Shown here in pieces: positions 10,130 to 18,161 of a DNA stretch of 36,841 bases. The notes beneath the pieces are model-generated. The model was not told the DNA's origin. It made no database searches and worked only from the letters and a program-made list of their open reading frames with translations. The position numbers were made by a program, and so were the translations under genes. Within the stretch, counting starts at the first letter, position 1; every line of letters begins with the position of its first letter. The stretch comes from Gemmatimonadota bacterium (GTDB lineage: Bacteria > Orphanbacterota > Orphanbacteria > Orphanbacterales > Orphanbacteraceae), in the NCBI GenBank assembly GCA_020061515.1, contig JAGUYC010000231.1, forward strand, positions 1 through 36,841, in the 5' to 3' direction.

Positions 10130-10913
10130 GATGTGGAGCTTTCCGTTCATGCAGAGGGCGCTGCTCGCGGGGGTGCTCGTCGGATTCCTCTCGAGCTACT
10201 TCGGAGTCTTCATCGTGCAGAGGGGGCTCAGCTTTCTCGGGAGCGGCCTCGCGCACGCCGCGTTCGGGGGAGTGGCGCTCGGGCTGCTTCTTGGCGTGCA
10301 GCCGCTCTGGGTCGCGCTCCCCTTCACCGTTCTCGTTGCGCTCGCCATCACGCTGGTCAGGGATCGGACGCATCTCGCCGGAGACACGGCAACGGGGATC
10401 TTCTTCGCGGTTTCCGTCGCGCTCGGGGTTCTTTTCCTCGCCCTCCGGCAGCGCTACACCGAGGACGCCTTCGCGCTTCTCTTCGGGTCGATCCTCGCCG
10501 TGAACGCGGTCGATCTCTGGATGAGCGCGGGGGTCGCTCTTCTCGCCCTTGCGGCGATGCCGCTTTGGGGCCGATGGGCGTACGCGACGTTCGATCGGGA
10601 TCTCGCCGAGGCGGACGGCGTGAACGTCCGCAGGGACGACTACGTTCTCTCCTTCCTCATCGCGATCGCCGTGGTCGTCGCCGTCAAGGTTGTGGGGATC
10701 ATGCTCGTCGCCGCGTTCCTCGTGATTCCGGCGGCGGCGGCGCGTCTCGTCGCCCGCACCTTCTTCGGAATGACGCTCCTCTCCATCGCGTTCGGCATCC
10801 TCTCGACCGCGGTCGGCCTCGCGGTCTCTTATCGGCTCGATGTGCCGAGCGGCGCGATGATCATCTTCACGCAGGCTGCTTGCTTTCTCCTCGCGCTGGC
10901 GATTCGGAGATGA
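10122..10913 (+). CDS. Metal ABC transporter permease, ZnuB-like (ABC-3 family)
   Basis: Multi-TM; FMQRALLAGVLVGFLSSYFGVFIVQRGLSFLGSGLAHAAFGGVALGLLLG is a typical ABC-3 N-terminus. Confidence 0.93.
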   Translation: MFEMWSFPFMQRALLAGVLVGFLSSYFGVFIVQRGLSFLGSGLAHAAFGGVALGLLLGVQPLWVALPFTVLVALAITLVRDRTHLAGDTATGIFFAVSVALGVLFLALRQRYTEDAFALLFGSILAVNAVDLWMSAGVALLALAAMPLWGRWAYATFDRDLAEADGVNVRRDDYVLSFLIAIAVVVAVKVVGIMLVAAFLVIPAAAARLVARTFFGMTLLSIAFGILSTAVGLAVSYRLDVPSGAMIIFTQAACFLLALAIRR

Positions 10914-10918
10914 GAGTC

Positions 10919-10945
10919 GCTTTCGGGAGGCGAAAGCTCGTTTCG
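10919..10945 (+). terminator. Possible weak intrinsic terminator after znuB-like gene
   Basis: GCTTTCG-GGAGG-CGAAAGC (7-bp perfect stem) followed by TCGTTTCGG, starting 6 nt after the stop. Confidence 0.4.
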
Positions 10946-11126
10946 GACTCGAACCGGTTTCACAACCTCCTTCCGCTACGATCGGCTCCGAAGCCCGCCG
11001 CCGGCGTCCTCGGGCAAGAACGTCCTCGAGCAGCCTTCGTAGGCCGCCTCCGGTCGTTCTTACCCTCGATCCTTGCCGGCGGGCTTCTCGCTCGATCTCG
11101 CGACGAAGGAGGTTATGAACCTGATT

Positions 11127-11807
11127 CTAGAACCCGCGCTCGATCCCCGCGAGCGCGTGGAAAGCGGCGTTCGGGACGCTCGCGCGGCCGCCCGCGATCG
11201 GCACGCGCGCCCAAGCGATCGAGAACTTGGCTTCCGCGGCGAGCCGGAATCCCGCGAGAAGTCCGAATTTCCGCTCAACCGCGAGCTGCATGCCGAAACC
11301 CGAAAGGTAGTAGCCCTTGCCGAGGATCCCGGCGCCCGGCTGAATCGTTCGGCTGCGCACGGTCGTCTCGGGATGTGCGATCACGGGGCCGGCGCCGAGA
11401 TGAAGAATCGCCGGATGCCCGGACCACGACCTCCCGATGAAGAGGAGGTTGTAGCCGTGGCTGATCTCGAAACGCTCGATATCGGGTGGGGGACGGCGAA
11501 GGCGAAGCTTCTGGTGGACAAGCTCGATCTCCCACGCGCCGCGTGCGTCCTCGCGAGCCAATCGGAGCGAGTAGTAGATCGGCGGTTCGAAGGCGCGCGT
11601 GTCGTAGCGCGCGGAGAGGCGGATTTCCGGCTCTCCTTCTTGTTTGACGGCGAGGGGTGTCGGGAGGTTGAGCGCGTCCCCGGCGGAGAGACGGACGCTC
11701 CAAGCGGCCGGTTCCGCTCCCGCTCTCGACGCCGAGCCAACGAGAAGAACCGCCGCCGAGACAAGGAAGCCGAGAAGGACGAACACGGAATCGGATCGGT
11801 TCGGCAT
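11127..11807 (-). CDS. Hypothetical secreted/outer-membrane beta-barrel-like protein
   Basis: MPNRSDSVFVLLGFLVSAAVLLVGSASRAGAEP signal peptide followed by beta-strand-rich sequence ending in aromatic GIERGF. Confidence 0.6.
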   Translation of the reverse strand: MPNRSDSVFVLLGFLVSAAVLLVGSASRAGAEPAAWSVRLSAGDALNLPTPLAVKQEGEPEIRLSARYDTRAFEPPIYYSLRLAREDARGAWEIELVHQKLRLRRPPPDIERFEISHGYNLLFIGRSWSGHPAILHLGAGPVIAHPETTVRSRTIQPGAGILGKGYYLSGFGMQLAVERKFGLLAGFRLAAEAKFSIAWARVPIAGGRASVPNAAFHALAGIERGF

Positions 11808-12517
11808 CAGCCGATCTCCTCGTCCGATCCTCCCGCTCGCGCGGCGGCCGCCGCGAGGACCTCGACCAGCATCGGCATCGTCAGCCGGCCCGTGAACGTG
11901 TTCTGCTGGCTTGGATGGTATGAGGCGAAGAGCGCGGGAGCGCCGGGAAACCGGAAGACGGCCCCGTGCGCGAAGCGGGAAGACGCGGCGCCCGCGAGCC
12001 GATCCTTCGTTCGATAGAGTTTGATGCATGACTCGAATGCGATCGCGCCGAGAGCGACGACCGCCCGCAGACGGGGCATCGACTCGATCGTCCGTTCGAG
12101 GTACGGAAAGCAGCGCGCGCGCTCTTCCCCGGTGGGACGGTTGCCGGGGGGAGCGCAGCGGACGGCGGCGGTGATCGCGCAATCAAGGAGCGCGAGGCCG
12201 TCGTCCCGCCGAATGGAGAAGGGCCGGTCCGCGAGGCCGGCTTTGTGAAGCGCTCGAAAAAGGAAATCCCCGGAGCGGTCGCCCGTGAACATGCGGCCCG
12301 TGCGGTTCGCTCCGTGCGCTCCGGGGGCGAGCCCGACAAGAAGCAACCTCGCCCGCGGGTCTCCGAAATCCGGGACCGGCTTGCTCCAGTAATCGAAATC
12401 GCGGTACGCGCGGCGGCGGACTCGGCCGATCTCCCGGCAGTGCGCGCGAAGGCGCGGGCACTTCTCGCAGCTCACGATCTCCCGCTGCAAGGAATCCCAA
12501 GCCGGCTCGTCGTTCAT
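11807..12517 (-). CDS. Type-5 uracil-DNA glycosylase (UDGb family, Fe-S)
   Basis: SCEKCPRLRAHC N-terminal cysteines, GLAPGAHGANRTGRMFTGDRSGDFL motif, C-terminal ASYHPSQQNTFTGRL. Confidence 0.92.
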   Translation of the reverse strand: MNDEPAWDSLQREIVSCEKCPRLRAHCREIGRVRRRAYRDFDYWSKPVPDFGDPRARLLLVGLAPGAHGANRTGRMFTGDRSGDFLFRALHKAGLADRPFSIRRDDGLALLDCAITAAVRCAPPGNRPTGEERARCFPYLERTIESMPRLRAVVALGAIAFESCIKLYRTKDRLAGAASSRFAHGAVFRFPGAPALFASYHPSQQNTFTGRLTMPMLVEVLAAAAARAGGSDEEIG

Positions 12518-12567
12518 GAGATAAGCTTACGCGCGGTCTGTCCCCGACAATCGAGGAATCGGCGCGC

Positions 12568-13950
12568 ATGACCGAAGCGAATTCGAAGCCGCCGGCCGCG
12601 GAGCGACCCGTCACGCAGAAGGACCTCGCGGTGATTTGGTGGCCGCTTGCCGCGAGCTGGCTCATGATGGGGCTCGAGCTTCCCGCGGTGAGCGCCGTCA
12701 TCGCGCGCCTTCCGGAGCCGACCGTTCATCTCGCCGCCTACGGGGGCGTCGTCTTCCCGGTTTCGCTTGTCATCGAGGCCCCGATCATCATGCTTCTCGC
12801 GGCGTCGACCGCTCTCTCCAAGGACATGGAGTCGTATCTTCGTCTTCGCCGATTCATGATCCGCGCAGCTCTCACGCTCGGCGCCGCGCACCTTCTCGTT
12901 TCCGCGACGCCGCTCTACTCGCTCGTCGTCGATCGGCTTCTCGGGGTGCCGGAGGAAATCCGCCGCCCAGCGCGCATCGGCATGCTCATCATGACTCCCT
13001 GGACGCCGATGATCGCCTACCGGCGCTTCCAGCAGGGTCTTCTCATTCGCTTCGGGCGCTCGCGAGCCGTCGGGATCGGGACCGGGATCCGGCTCCTCAC
13101 GAACGTCGTGGTGCTCGCGGCCGGCTATTGGGCCGGGAATCTGTCCGGAATCGTCGTGGGGACTCTGGCGGTGGTCGCGGGGGTGACGACCGAAGCGATC
13201 TACGCCGGCATCGTCTCCCGCGGCGTCGTGCGCGGTCCGCTCGCGGCCGCGGCTCCCGCGGCGGTTTCCCTCACGCTGCGGCGGTTCGTCCGTTTCTACG
13301 TTCCACTCGCGATCACGCCCCTCTTCACAATGCTCGCCCACCCTATCGTGAGCGCCGCGATGAGCCGCATGCCGCGCGCGATCGACTCGCTCGCCGTGTG
13401 GCCCGTGCTGAACGGTCTCGTCTTCACGCTCCGATCGGTCGGATTCGCCTTCAACGAGGTCGTGGTGGTCGCGCTCGACCGGCCGGGCGCGCGAAAAGCG
13501 ATTCTCGATTTCACGTTTGTCTTGGCGGGGGCGGTCACTCTCGGGCTCTTTCTCGTGACGGCGACGCCTCTCGGCCGATTCTGGTTCGCGAACCTTTCGG
13601 CTCTCGATGCAAACCTCGTCGGGCTGGCCGAAAGCGCGCTCTGGATCGCCCTTCTCATGCCCGCGTTCAGCGTTCTTCACAGTCAGTTTCAGGGACGCCT
13701 GGTGCATGCGCATCGCACGCGGGCAATCACCGAGGCGATGGCTCTCTATCTGACGTCGACGTCCGTCGTTCTCTGGCTCGGCGTGCGGAACGGGACCGTG
13801 ACCGGTCTTCACTTCGGTCTCGCAGCGGTGCTCATCGGCAACGCCGCGCAGGCCTTCTGGCTCTGGGCAAGGTGCCGGCCCATCGGAAAGGGCTCGGCGG
13901 GGATCGACTCGGGCCGCTCCGGGGCGCGGCGTGGAACAATTTCTATTTGA
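12568..13950 (+). CDS. MATE/MOP-superfamily-like multi-TM transporter (possibly ANKH-like)
   Basis: 460 aa, about 12 hydrophobic segments; GLELPAVSAVIARLPEPTVHLAAYGGVVFPVSLVIEAPIIMLLAASTALSKD. Confidence 0.65.
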   Translation: MTEANSKPPAAERPVTQKDLAVIWWPLAASWLMMGLELPAVSAVIARLPEPTVHLAAYGGVVFPVSLVIEAPIIMLLAASTALSKDMESYLRLRRFMIRAALTLGAAHLLVSATPLYSLVVDRLLGVPEEIRRPARIGMLIMTPWTPMIAYRRFQQGLLIRFGRSRAVGIGTGIRLLTNVVVLAAGYWAGNLSGIVVGTLAVVAGVTTEAIYAGIVSRGVVRGPLAAAAPAAVSLTLRRFVRFYVPLAITPLFTMLAHPIVSAAMSRMPRAIDSLAVWPVLNGLVFTLRSVGFAFNEVVVVALDRPGARKAILDFTFVLAGAVTLGLFLVTATPLGRFWFANLSALDANLVGLAESALWIALLMPAFSVLHSQFQGRLVHAHRTRAITEAMALYLTSTSVVLWLGVRNGTVTGLHFGLAAVLIGNAAQAFWLWARCRPIGKGSAGIDSGRSGARRGTISI

Positions 13951-14521
13951 AGTAATCCGGGTCGTTCCCCGGCTTCCACTTGATGTTGCATCCGAGGCTG
14001 GGGAACTGCTCCTCGGAGACCGGATCACCGCGAAGCACGGCGTCGAGGGCGGCTCGAAGGTCCTCGCCCGTCACGGGGACGTCGTTCCCGGGACGCGCAC
14101 CGTCCATCTGTCCGCGATAGACGAGACGGCGGTCCCGGTCGAAGAGGAAGAAGTCGGGCGTACAGGCTGCGCGGTAGGCTTTCGCGACCTCCTGTGTCTC
14201 GTCGAAAAGGTAGGGGAACGTGTAGCCGACACGAGCGGCTTCTTCTCGCATCCGCTCGGGGCTGTCGTCCGGGTACTTCTTGGCGTCGTTGGAATTGATG
14301 CCGAAGATCACGACTCCCTTCGCTCGGTATTCGGCCGTGAGCCTCGCGATCTCGTACCGGACGTGGATCACGAACGGGCAGTGGTTGCAGAGGAAGATCA
14401 CGAGAATCGCCGGGGCGTCTTCCGCGTTCTCGATCGAAACAAAGTTCCCGTTCGCGTCGGGAAGACGGAATGCGGGAGCCACGGTTCCAAGTGGAAGCAT
14501 GGTGGACGGGGTTCGGGCCAT
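13943..14521 (-). CDS. Thioredoxin-family / AhpC-TSA redoxin
   Basis: MARTPSTMLPLGTVAPAFRLPDANGNFVSIENAEDAPAILVIFLCNHCPFVIHV... CxxC (CNHC) redoxin. Confidence 0.88.
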   Translation of the reverse strand: MARTPSTMLPLGTVAPAFRLPDANGNFVSIENAEDAPAILVIFLCNHCPFVIHVRYEIARLTAEYRAKGVVIFGINSNDAKKYPDDSPERMREEAARVGYTFPYLFDETQEVAKAYRAACTPDFFLFDRDRRLVYRGQMDGARPGNDVPVTGEDLRAALDAVLRGDPVSEEQFPSLGCNIKWKPGNDPDYFK

Positions 14522-14606
14522 CGGTCGGATTCCTCCTTGTTCGCGCGAGTTTTCCCGAATCTTGAATATAATGAACGAAGGCGGTCCCGGGGAAGGGGAG
14601 GAACCG

Positions 14607-15173
14607 ATGACTCGCGAAGAAGCGATGAACCTCGTGCTCGAGCACACGAAGAACCGGAACTTGGTGAAGCACATGCTCGCCGTCGAGGCGGGGATGCGCG
14701 CATACGCCCGCCGTTACGGGGAGGACGAAGAGAAGTGGGGGGTCGTCGGTCTCGTCCACGACTTCGACTACGAGGAGAACCCGAATCCCGAACGCCTCCC
14801 GAACGATCAGCACCCGACGACCGGGGCGAGGATTCTCCGGGAAGCGAGTTGCTCGGACGAAATCGTCGAGGCGGTCCTGTCGCACGCGGACTACACCGGC
14901 GTTCCGAGAAGAAGCTTGATGGCGAAAGCGCTTTACGCCGTGGACGAGCTGACCGGCCTCATCGTTGCGGTCGCCCTCGTGCGTCCTTCCCGAAAGCTCG
15001 CGGACGTCGATCGGGCGGCGATCCGGAAGAAATGGAAGGAGAAGGCGTTCGCCGCCGGCGTCGATCGGGATGCGATCGTGCGCGGCGCGGAGGAGCTCGG
15101 CGTCCCGCTCGAGGAGCACATCGACGTCGTCCTCGCGGCGATGCAGGAGATCGCCGGCGATCTCGGGCTCTGA
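14607..15173 (+). CDS. HD-domain phosphohydrolase
   Basis: MTREEAMNLVLEHTKNRNLVKHMLAVEAGMRAYARRYGEDEEKWGVVGLVHDFDYEENP...; HD dyad; SD GGGGAGGA just upstream of ATG 14607 (alternative start 14571). Confidence 0.88.
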   Translation: MTREEAMNLVLEHTKNRNLVKHMLAVEAGMRAYARRYGEDEEKWGVVGLVHDFDYEENPNPERLPNDQHPTTGARILREASCSDEIVEAVLSHADYTGVPRRSLMAKALYAVDELTGLIVAVALVRPSRKLADVDRAAIRKKWKEKAFAAGVDRDAIVRGAEELGVPLEEHIDVVLAAMQEIAGDLGL

Positions 15174-15187
15174 CGACGGTCCCGCCG

Positions 15188-15439
15188 CTAGTCGAGCGTC
15201 CGGTGCGTCCCGTCGCAGGCCGGGGCTTTCCCCGTGTGCTTGCACCGACAGAGAGCCAGCTTCTTCTTCTCCGCGATCTCGATCTTCTTGGGCGCGAAAC
15301 CGGTCCCCTTGTGGGATCCGTCGCAGAAGGGCTGCTTCTTCGAGTGCCCGCACGCGCACCACCAGTAGGTGCCCGGATCGAGGTCGATCGAGACGGGTGT
15401 CTTCTCCGCGACTTTCGGCTTCATCTTCTTCTCCTTCAC
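15188..15439 (-). CDS. Tandem CDGSH iron-sulfur domain protein
   Basis: Two CxC...CDG[ST]H motifs: CACGHSKKQPFCDGSH and CRCKHTGKAPACDGTH. Confidence 0.9.
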   Translation of the reverse strand: MKEKKMKPKVAEKTPVSIDLDPGTYWWCACGHSKKQPFCDGSHKGTGFAPKKIEIAEKKKLALCRCKHTGKAPACDGTHRTLD

Positions 15440-15524
15440 CGAGCAACGTCGCCCGCAAGGAACGTGAATCGGGTTCAGGATACGCGAAACGGCTGCTCCC
15501 CGGAAGCCCGCCGGATGGGTCGGT

Positions 15525-16223
15525 TCAGTCGCAGGCGGCGACGAGAACCGGAACGATGCAGGCCACCGTGATCGCCGCCCCCATCGCCTCGATCGCCTGT
15601 TGGGTCGCCCGCCCGACCGCGCTGCCGCTCGTGATCTGCTTGATCCGTTCCTTCCGCTCCTTCAGCTCGCGCTTGTCGAAAACGAACTTGAGGATGCCCG
15701 AGCTTTGGGCGAGGGACACGAGGACCACCGTTCGCGGATCGAGATCCTTCGCGGCGCCGCGAATCGCCTCGCGCAGGCGCTCGAGGATTCTCCGCTCCGG
15801 CTCTCGGTCCACGGCCGGGTAGACCGTCCGGTTGAAAACGAAGAGAACCTTCCCCTCTTCCTCCCGGAGGATCCCGAGCCGGCAAAGACGCTCGGCCGCG
15901 CGCTCCCTCAGCTTCTTCATCGACGCGAAGCGCGTGATCCACGCTTCGGGGGCTGCCCTCTTCTTCGCCGCCGCGATCTTCCCCATGCATTCGTCGAGGA
16001 TCGGCTCGCCGAGCAGCTCCCGGTCGAGCAGCCTCACGTACTTCTTCTTGTTGTTCTTGTCCGGCTCCAGACCGACGCGCCCCTCGAGCATCAGCTCGGC
16101 GAGGATCGCTCCGCCGACGGCGTACGGGTAGTTGGCGTCCGACACGAGAGTCCCTTCCTCGTCGCGCAGCGCGAGAAGGGTGATCTGCTCGTGAAGGAAG
16201 AACCGTCTTCGCGAATCGTTCAT
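15525..16223 (-). CDS. GPP34 (GOLPH3/VPS74-like) family protein
   Basis: MNDSRRRFFLHEQITLLALRDEEGTLVSDANYPYAVGGAILAELMLEGRVGLEPDKNNKKKYVRLLD resembles GPP34 N-terminus; hydrophobic C-terminus. Confidence 0.8.
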   Translation of the reverse strand: MNDSRRRFFLHEQITLLALRDEEGTLVSDANYPYAVGGAILAELMLEGRVGLEPDKNNKKKYVRLLDRELLGEPILDECMGKIAAAKKRAAPEAWITRFASMKKLRERAAERLCRLGILREEEGKVLFVFNRTVYPAVDREPERRILERLREAIRGAAKDLDPRTVVLVSLAQSSGILKFVFDKRELKERKERIKQITSGSAVGRATQQAIEAMGAAITVACIVPVLVAACD

Positions 16224-16285
16224 CGTCGTCTCCTTCCCCCCGCTCCGGCCGACGCCCGCTGGGTGGCGGGGCCGCGCCTCGGGGA

Positions 16286-16459
16286 TCATCCTCCCTTCTC
16301 CTCGTCCGCCCGCTTCCCCTTCCTTCTCTCATCGACCGCGCGATGCAGCAAGAACTCGATCTGGCCGTTTACGCTCCGGAACTCCTGGGCCGCCCACCGG
16401 TTCAGCTCCTCCAAGAGGTCCGGGTCGATGCGAATGAGGAATGCCTTGCGCGGCGCCAT
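16286..16459 (-). CDS. Small Arc-like ribbon-helix-helix protein (57 aa), absent from supplied ORF track
   Basis: Manual minus-strand translation: MAPRKAFLIRIDPDLLEELNRWAAQEFRSVNGQIEFLLHRAVDERRKGKRADEEKGG*. RHH pattern; 7 nt downstream of the SPFH stop. Confidence 0.88.
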   Translation of the reverse strand: MAPRKAFLIRIDPDLLEELNRWAAQEFRSVNGQIEFLLHRAVDERRKGKRADEEKGG

Positions 16460-16466
16460 GATTCCC

Positions 16467-17342
16467 TTAGTGGTAAAGCGTTCCGACGTTCACGACCGGC
16501 GCGGCGGCCGTCTCGCTGCAGAGGACGACCAGGAGGTTGCTCACCATCGCCGCCTTCCTCTCCTCGTCGAGCTCCACGACCTTCTTCGCGCTCAGTCGGT
16601 CGAGGGCGAGCTCGACCATGCCGACCGCGCCGTTCACGATCTGGGTGCGCGCGGCGACGACCGCGGAGGCCTGCTGCCGCCTCAGCATCGCCTCGGCGAT
16701 CTCGGGCGCGTACGCGAGGTGGCTGAGGCGCGCCTCGATCACTCGGACCCCGGCGCGCGCGAACCTCTCGGTCAGCTCGTTCTCCAGAACCCCGTTCACC
16801 TGTTCGGTTCCGGCGCGGAGCGTGAGCGTCTCCTCCGCTTCGTCGTCGAACGTGTCGTACGGATACGAGCCCGCAAGGTGGCGAACCGCCGCCTCGCTCT
16901 GCACGATGACGTACTCTTCATAGTGATCCACGTCGAACGACGCTCGGTACGTGTCCTCGACCTGCCAAACGACGACGGCCGCGATCTCAATCGGGTTGCC
17001 GGCCTTGTCGTTCACCTTGAGCTTGTTGCCGTTCAGGTTCCGGGCCCGCAGCGTGATCTTCCTCTTCGAGTAGAACGGGTTCGCCCACCAGAAGCCGTTC
17101 TTCTTCACCGTCCCGACGTACGTTCCGAAGAGGACGAGAACCCTCGAGTCGTTGGGGTTCACGACGAAGTAGCCGATGTTCGTGAGAACCGCCGCGAGGA
17201 ACAAGACGAACGCGGCGATGATGACGGGCGCGCTCTCCGCGGGGATCCCCAGGACGAGCAGCCACGTCGTGAGGATGTAAAGCAGGAGGTTCACGACGAG
17301 CATCCAGTAGCCCGAGCGGGCGCGTGCGGTCTTCTCGGCCAT
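16467..17342 (-). CDS. SPFH/band-7 (stomatin-like) domain protein
   Basis: [32 protein letters not shown]...[82 protein letters not shown]. Confidence 0.93.
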   Translation of the reverse strand: MAEKTARARSGYWMLVVNLLLYILTTWLLVLGIPAESAPVIIAAFVLFLAAVLTNIGYFVVNPNDSRVLVLFGTYVGTVKKNGFWWANPFYSKRKITLRARNLNGNKLKVNDKAGNPIEIAAVVVWQVEDTYRASFDVDHYEEYVIVQSEAAVRHLAGSYPYDTFDDEAEETLTLRAGTEQVNGVLENELTERFARAGVRVIEARLSHLAYAPEIAEAMLRRQQASAVVAARTQIVNGAVGMVELALDRLSAKKVVELDEERKAAMVSNLLVVLCSETAAAPVVNVGTLYH

Positions 17343-17396
17343 GTTTTGTTCTCCTTTCGCGCTCCCGAGCGCGGCCTCGTTTGGTATCAAGAAGAT

Positions 17397-17426
17397 ATCA
17401 TATCGATAGCCGATCATCAAGGTCAA
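17397..17426 (-). promoter_or_regulatory. Predicted sigma70-type promoter for SPFH-RHH-GPP34 operon
   Basis: Minus strand TTGACC-N18-TATGAT (-35 at 17421-17426, -10 at 17397-17402), about 55 nt upstream of the SPFH ATG. Confidence 0.65.
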
Positions 17427-17473
17427 TCTGCGCCCGCTGGTGTGCGGCTCGTATCTCGTTTTCTTCCAGTGGG

Positions 17474-18100
17474 TTATCTCTGAACCAGCACCGCGCGCAC
17501 CGGGCTTGCATCCCCGCCGATGATCCGGAGCGGGAGCGCGACGAGCTCGTAAAGGCCATCCTCCGCAGTGGAGAGATCGAGATTCTCGATCCAACGGATT
17601 CCCGCCTCGACGAAAAGGCGGTGAACGGGGAGACCGCCCGCGCCGGGAAGATCGATGCCCGGCGTGTCGATGCCGACGAGGAGGAGGCCGCTCGCGGCGA
17701 GGAGGTCCGCGGCCTCCGGCGTGAAAGCGGCGAAGCGCGGATTCCATCGGGAAGAATCCGGATGCGTGTCGGTTCGCACGAGAAGGCGCGGCGGGTCGGC
17801 GAGGTCGATGCCGGCGAGAGTCTCCGGAGAGATCGCGCCGCCCGCGCCGGGTCGAACGCGAAGCACGCGCGCGGGGCCGATGAAGGGTTCGAGCGGAAGC
17901 TCGCCGACTCCGATCCCGCCTTCCACGACGTGCCGCGGCGCGTCGATGTGCGTTCCGCAATGCGGGCTGAGCGCGAGGACGCTGAGATCGACGATTCCCC
18001 CGCGCGCCAGGAGTTCCTTCCATTCAAGCGTAAAGGGAGTATCCCCCGGCCAAGGAGCGGTCGCGGGGGAGAGCGGCCGGCTGACGTCGATCACTCGCAT
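17474..18100 (-). CDS. Cyclase family protein (kynurenine formamidase-like)
   Basis: MRVIDVSRPLSPATAPWPGDTPF...LSPHCGTHIDAPRHV (HxGTHxDAPxH metal motif). Confidence 0.9.
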   Translation of the reverse strand: MRVIDVSRPLSPATAPWPGDTPFTLEWKELLARGGIVDLSVLALSPHCGTHIDAPRHVVEGGIGVGELPLEPFIGPARVLRVRPGAGGAISPETLAGIDLADPPRLLVRTDTHPDSSRWNPRFAAFTPEAADLLAASGLLLVGIDTPGIDLPGAGGLPVHRLFVEAGIRWIENLDLSTAEDGLYELVALPLRIIGGDASPVRAVLVQR

Positions 18101-18161
18101 CGGATCCCTCCTCGCCCGCGTTTGCTTCGATCCCGTTTCCGGCGTGGGCTGCGAGCGCGAT

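Noticed and set aside
10925-10970. tRNA T-arm-like string GGTTCGAGTCC on the minus strand
   Set aside because: The flanking bases do not form a 5-bp T-stem and no acceptor, D or anticodon arms could be found; judged coincidental.
15600-17483. Plus-strand 627-aa ORF opposite GPP34/RHH/SPFH
   Set aside because: Shadow ORF; the three recognisable genes lie on the minus strand.
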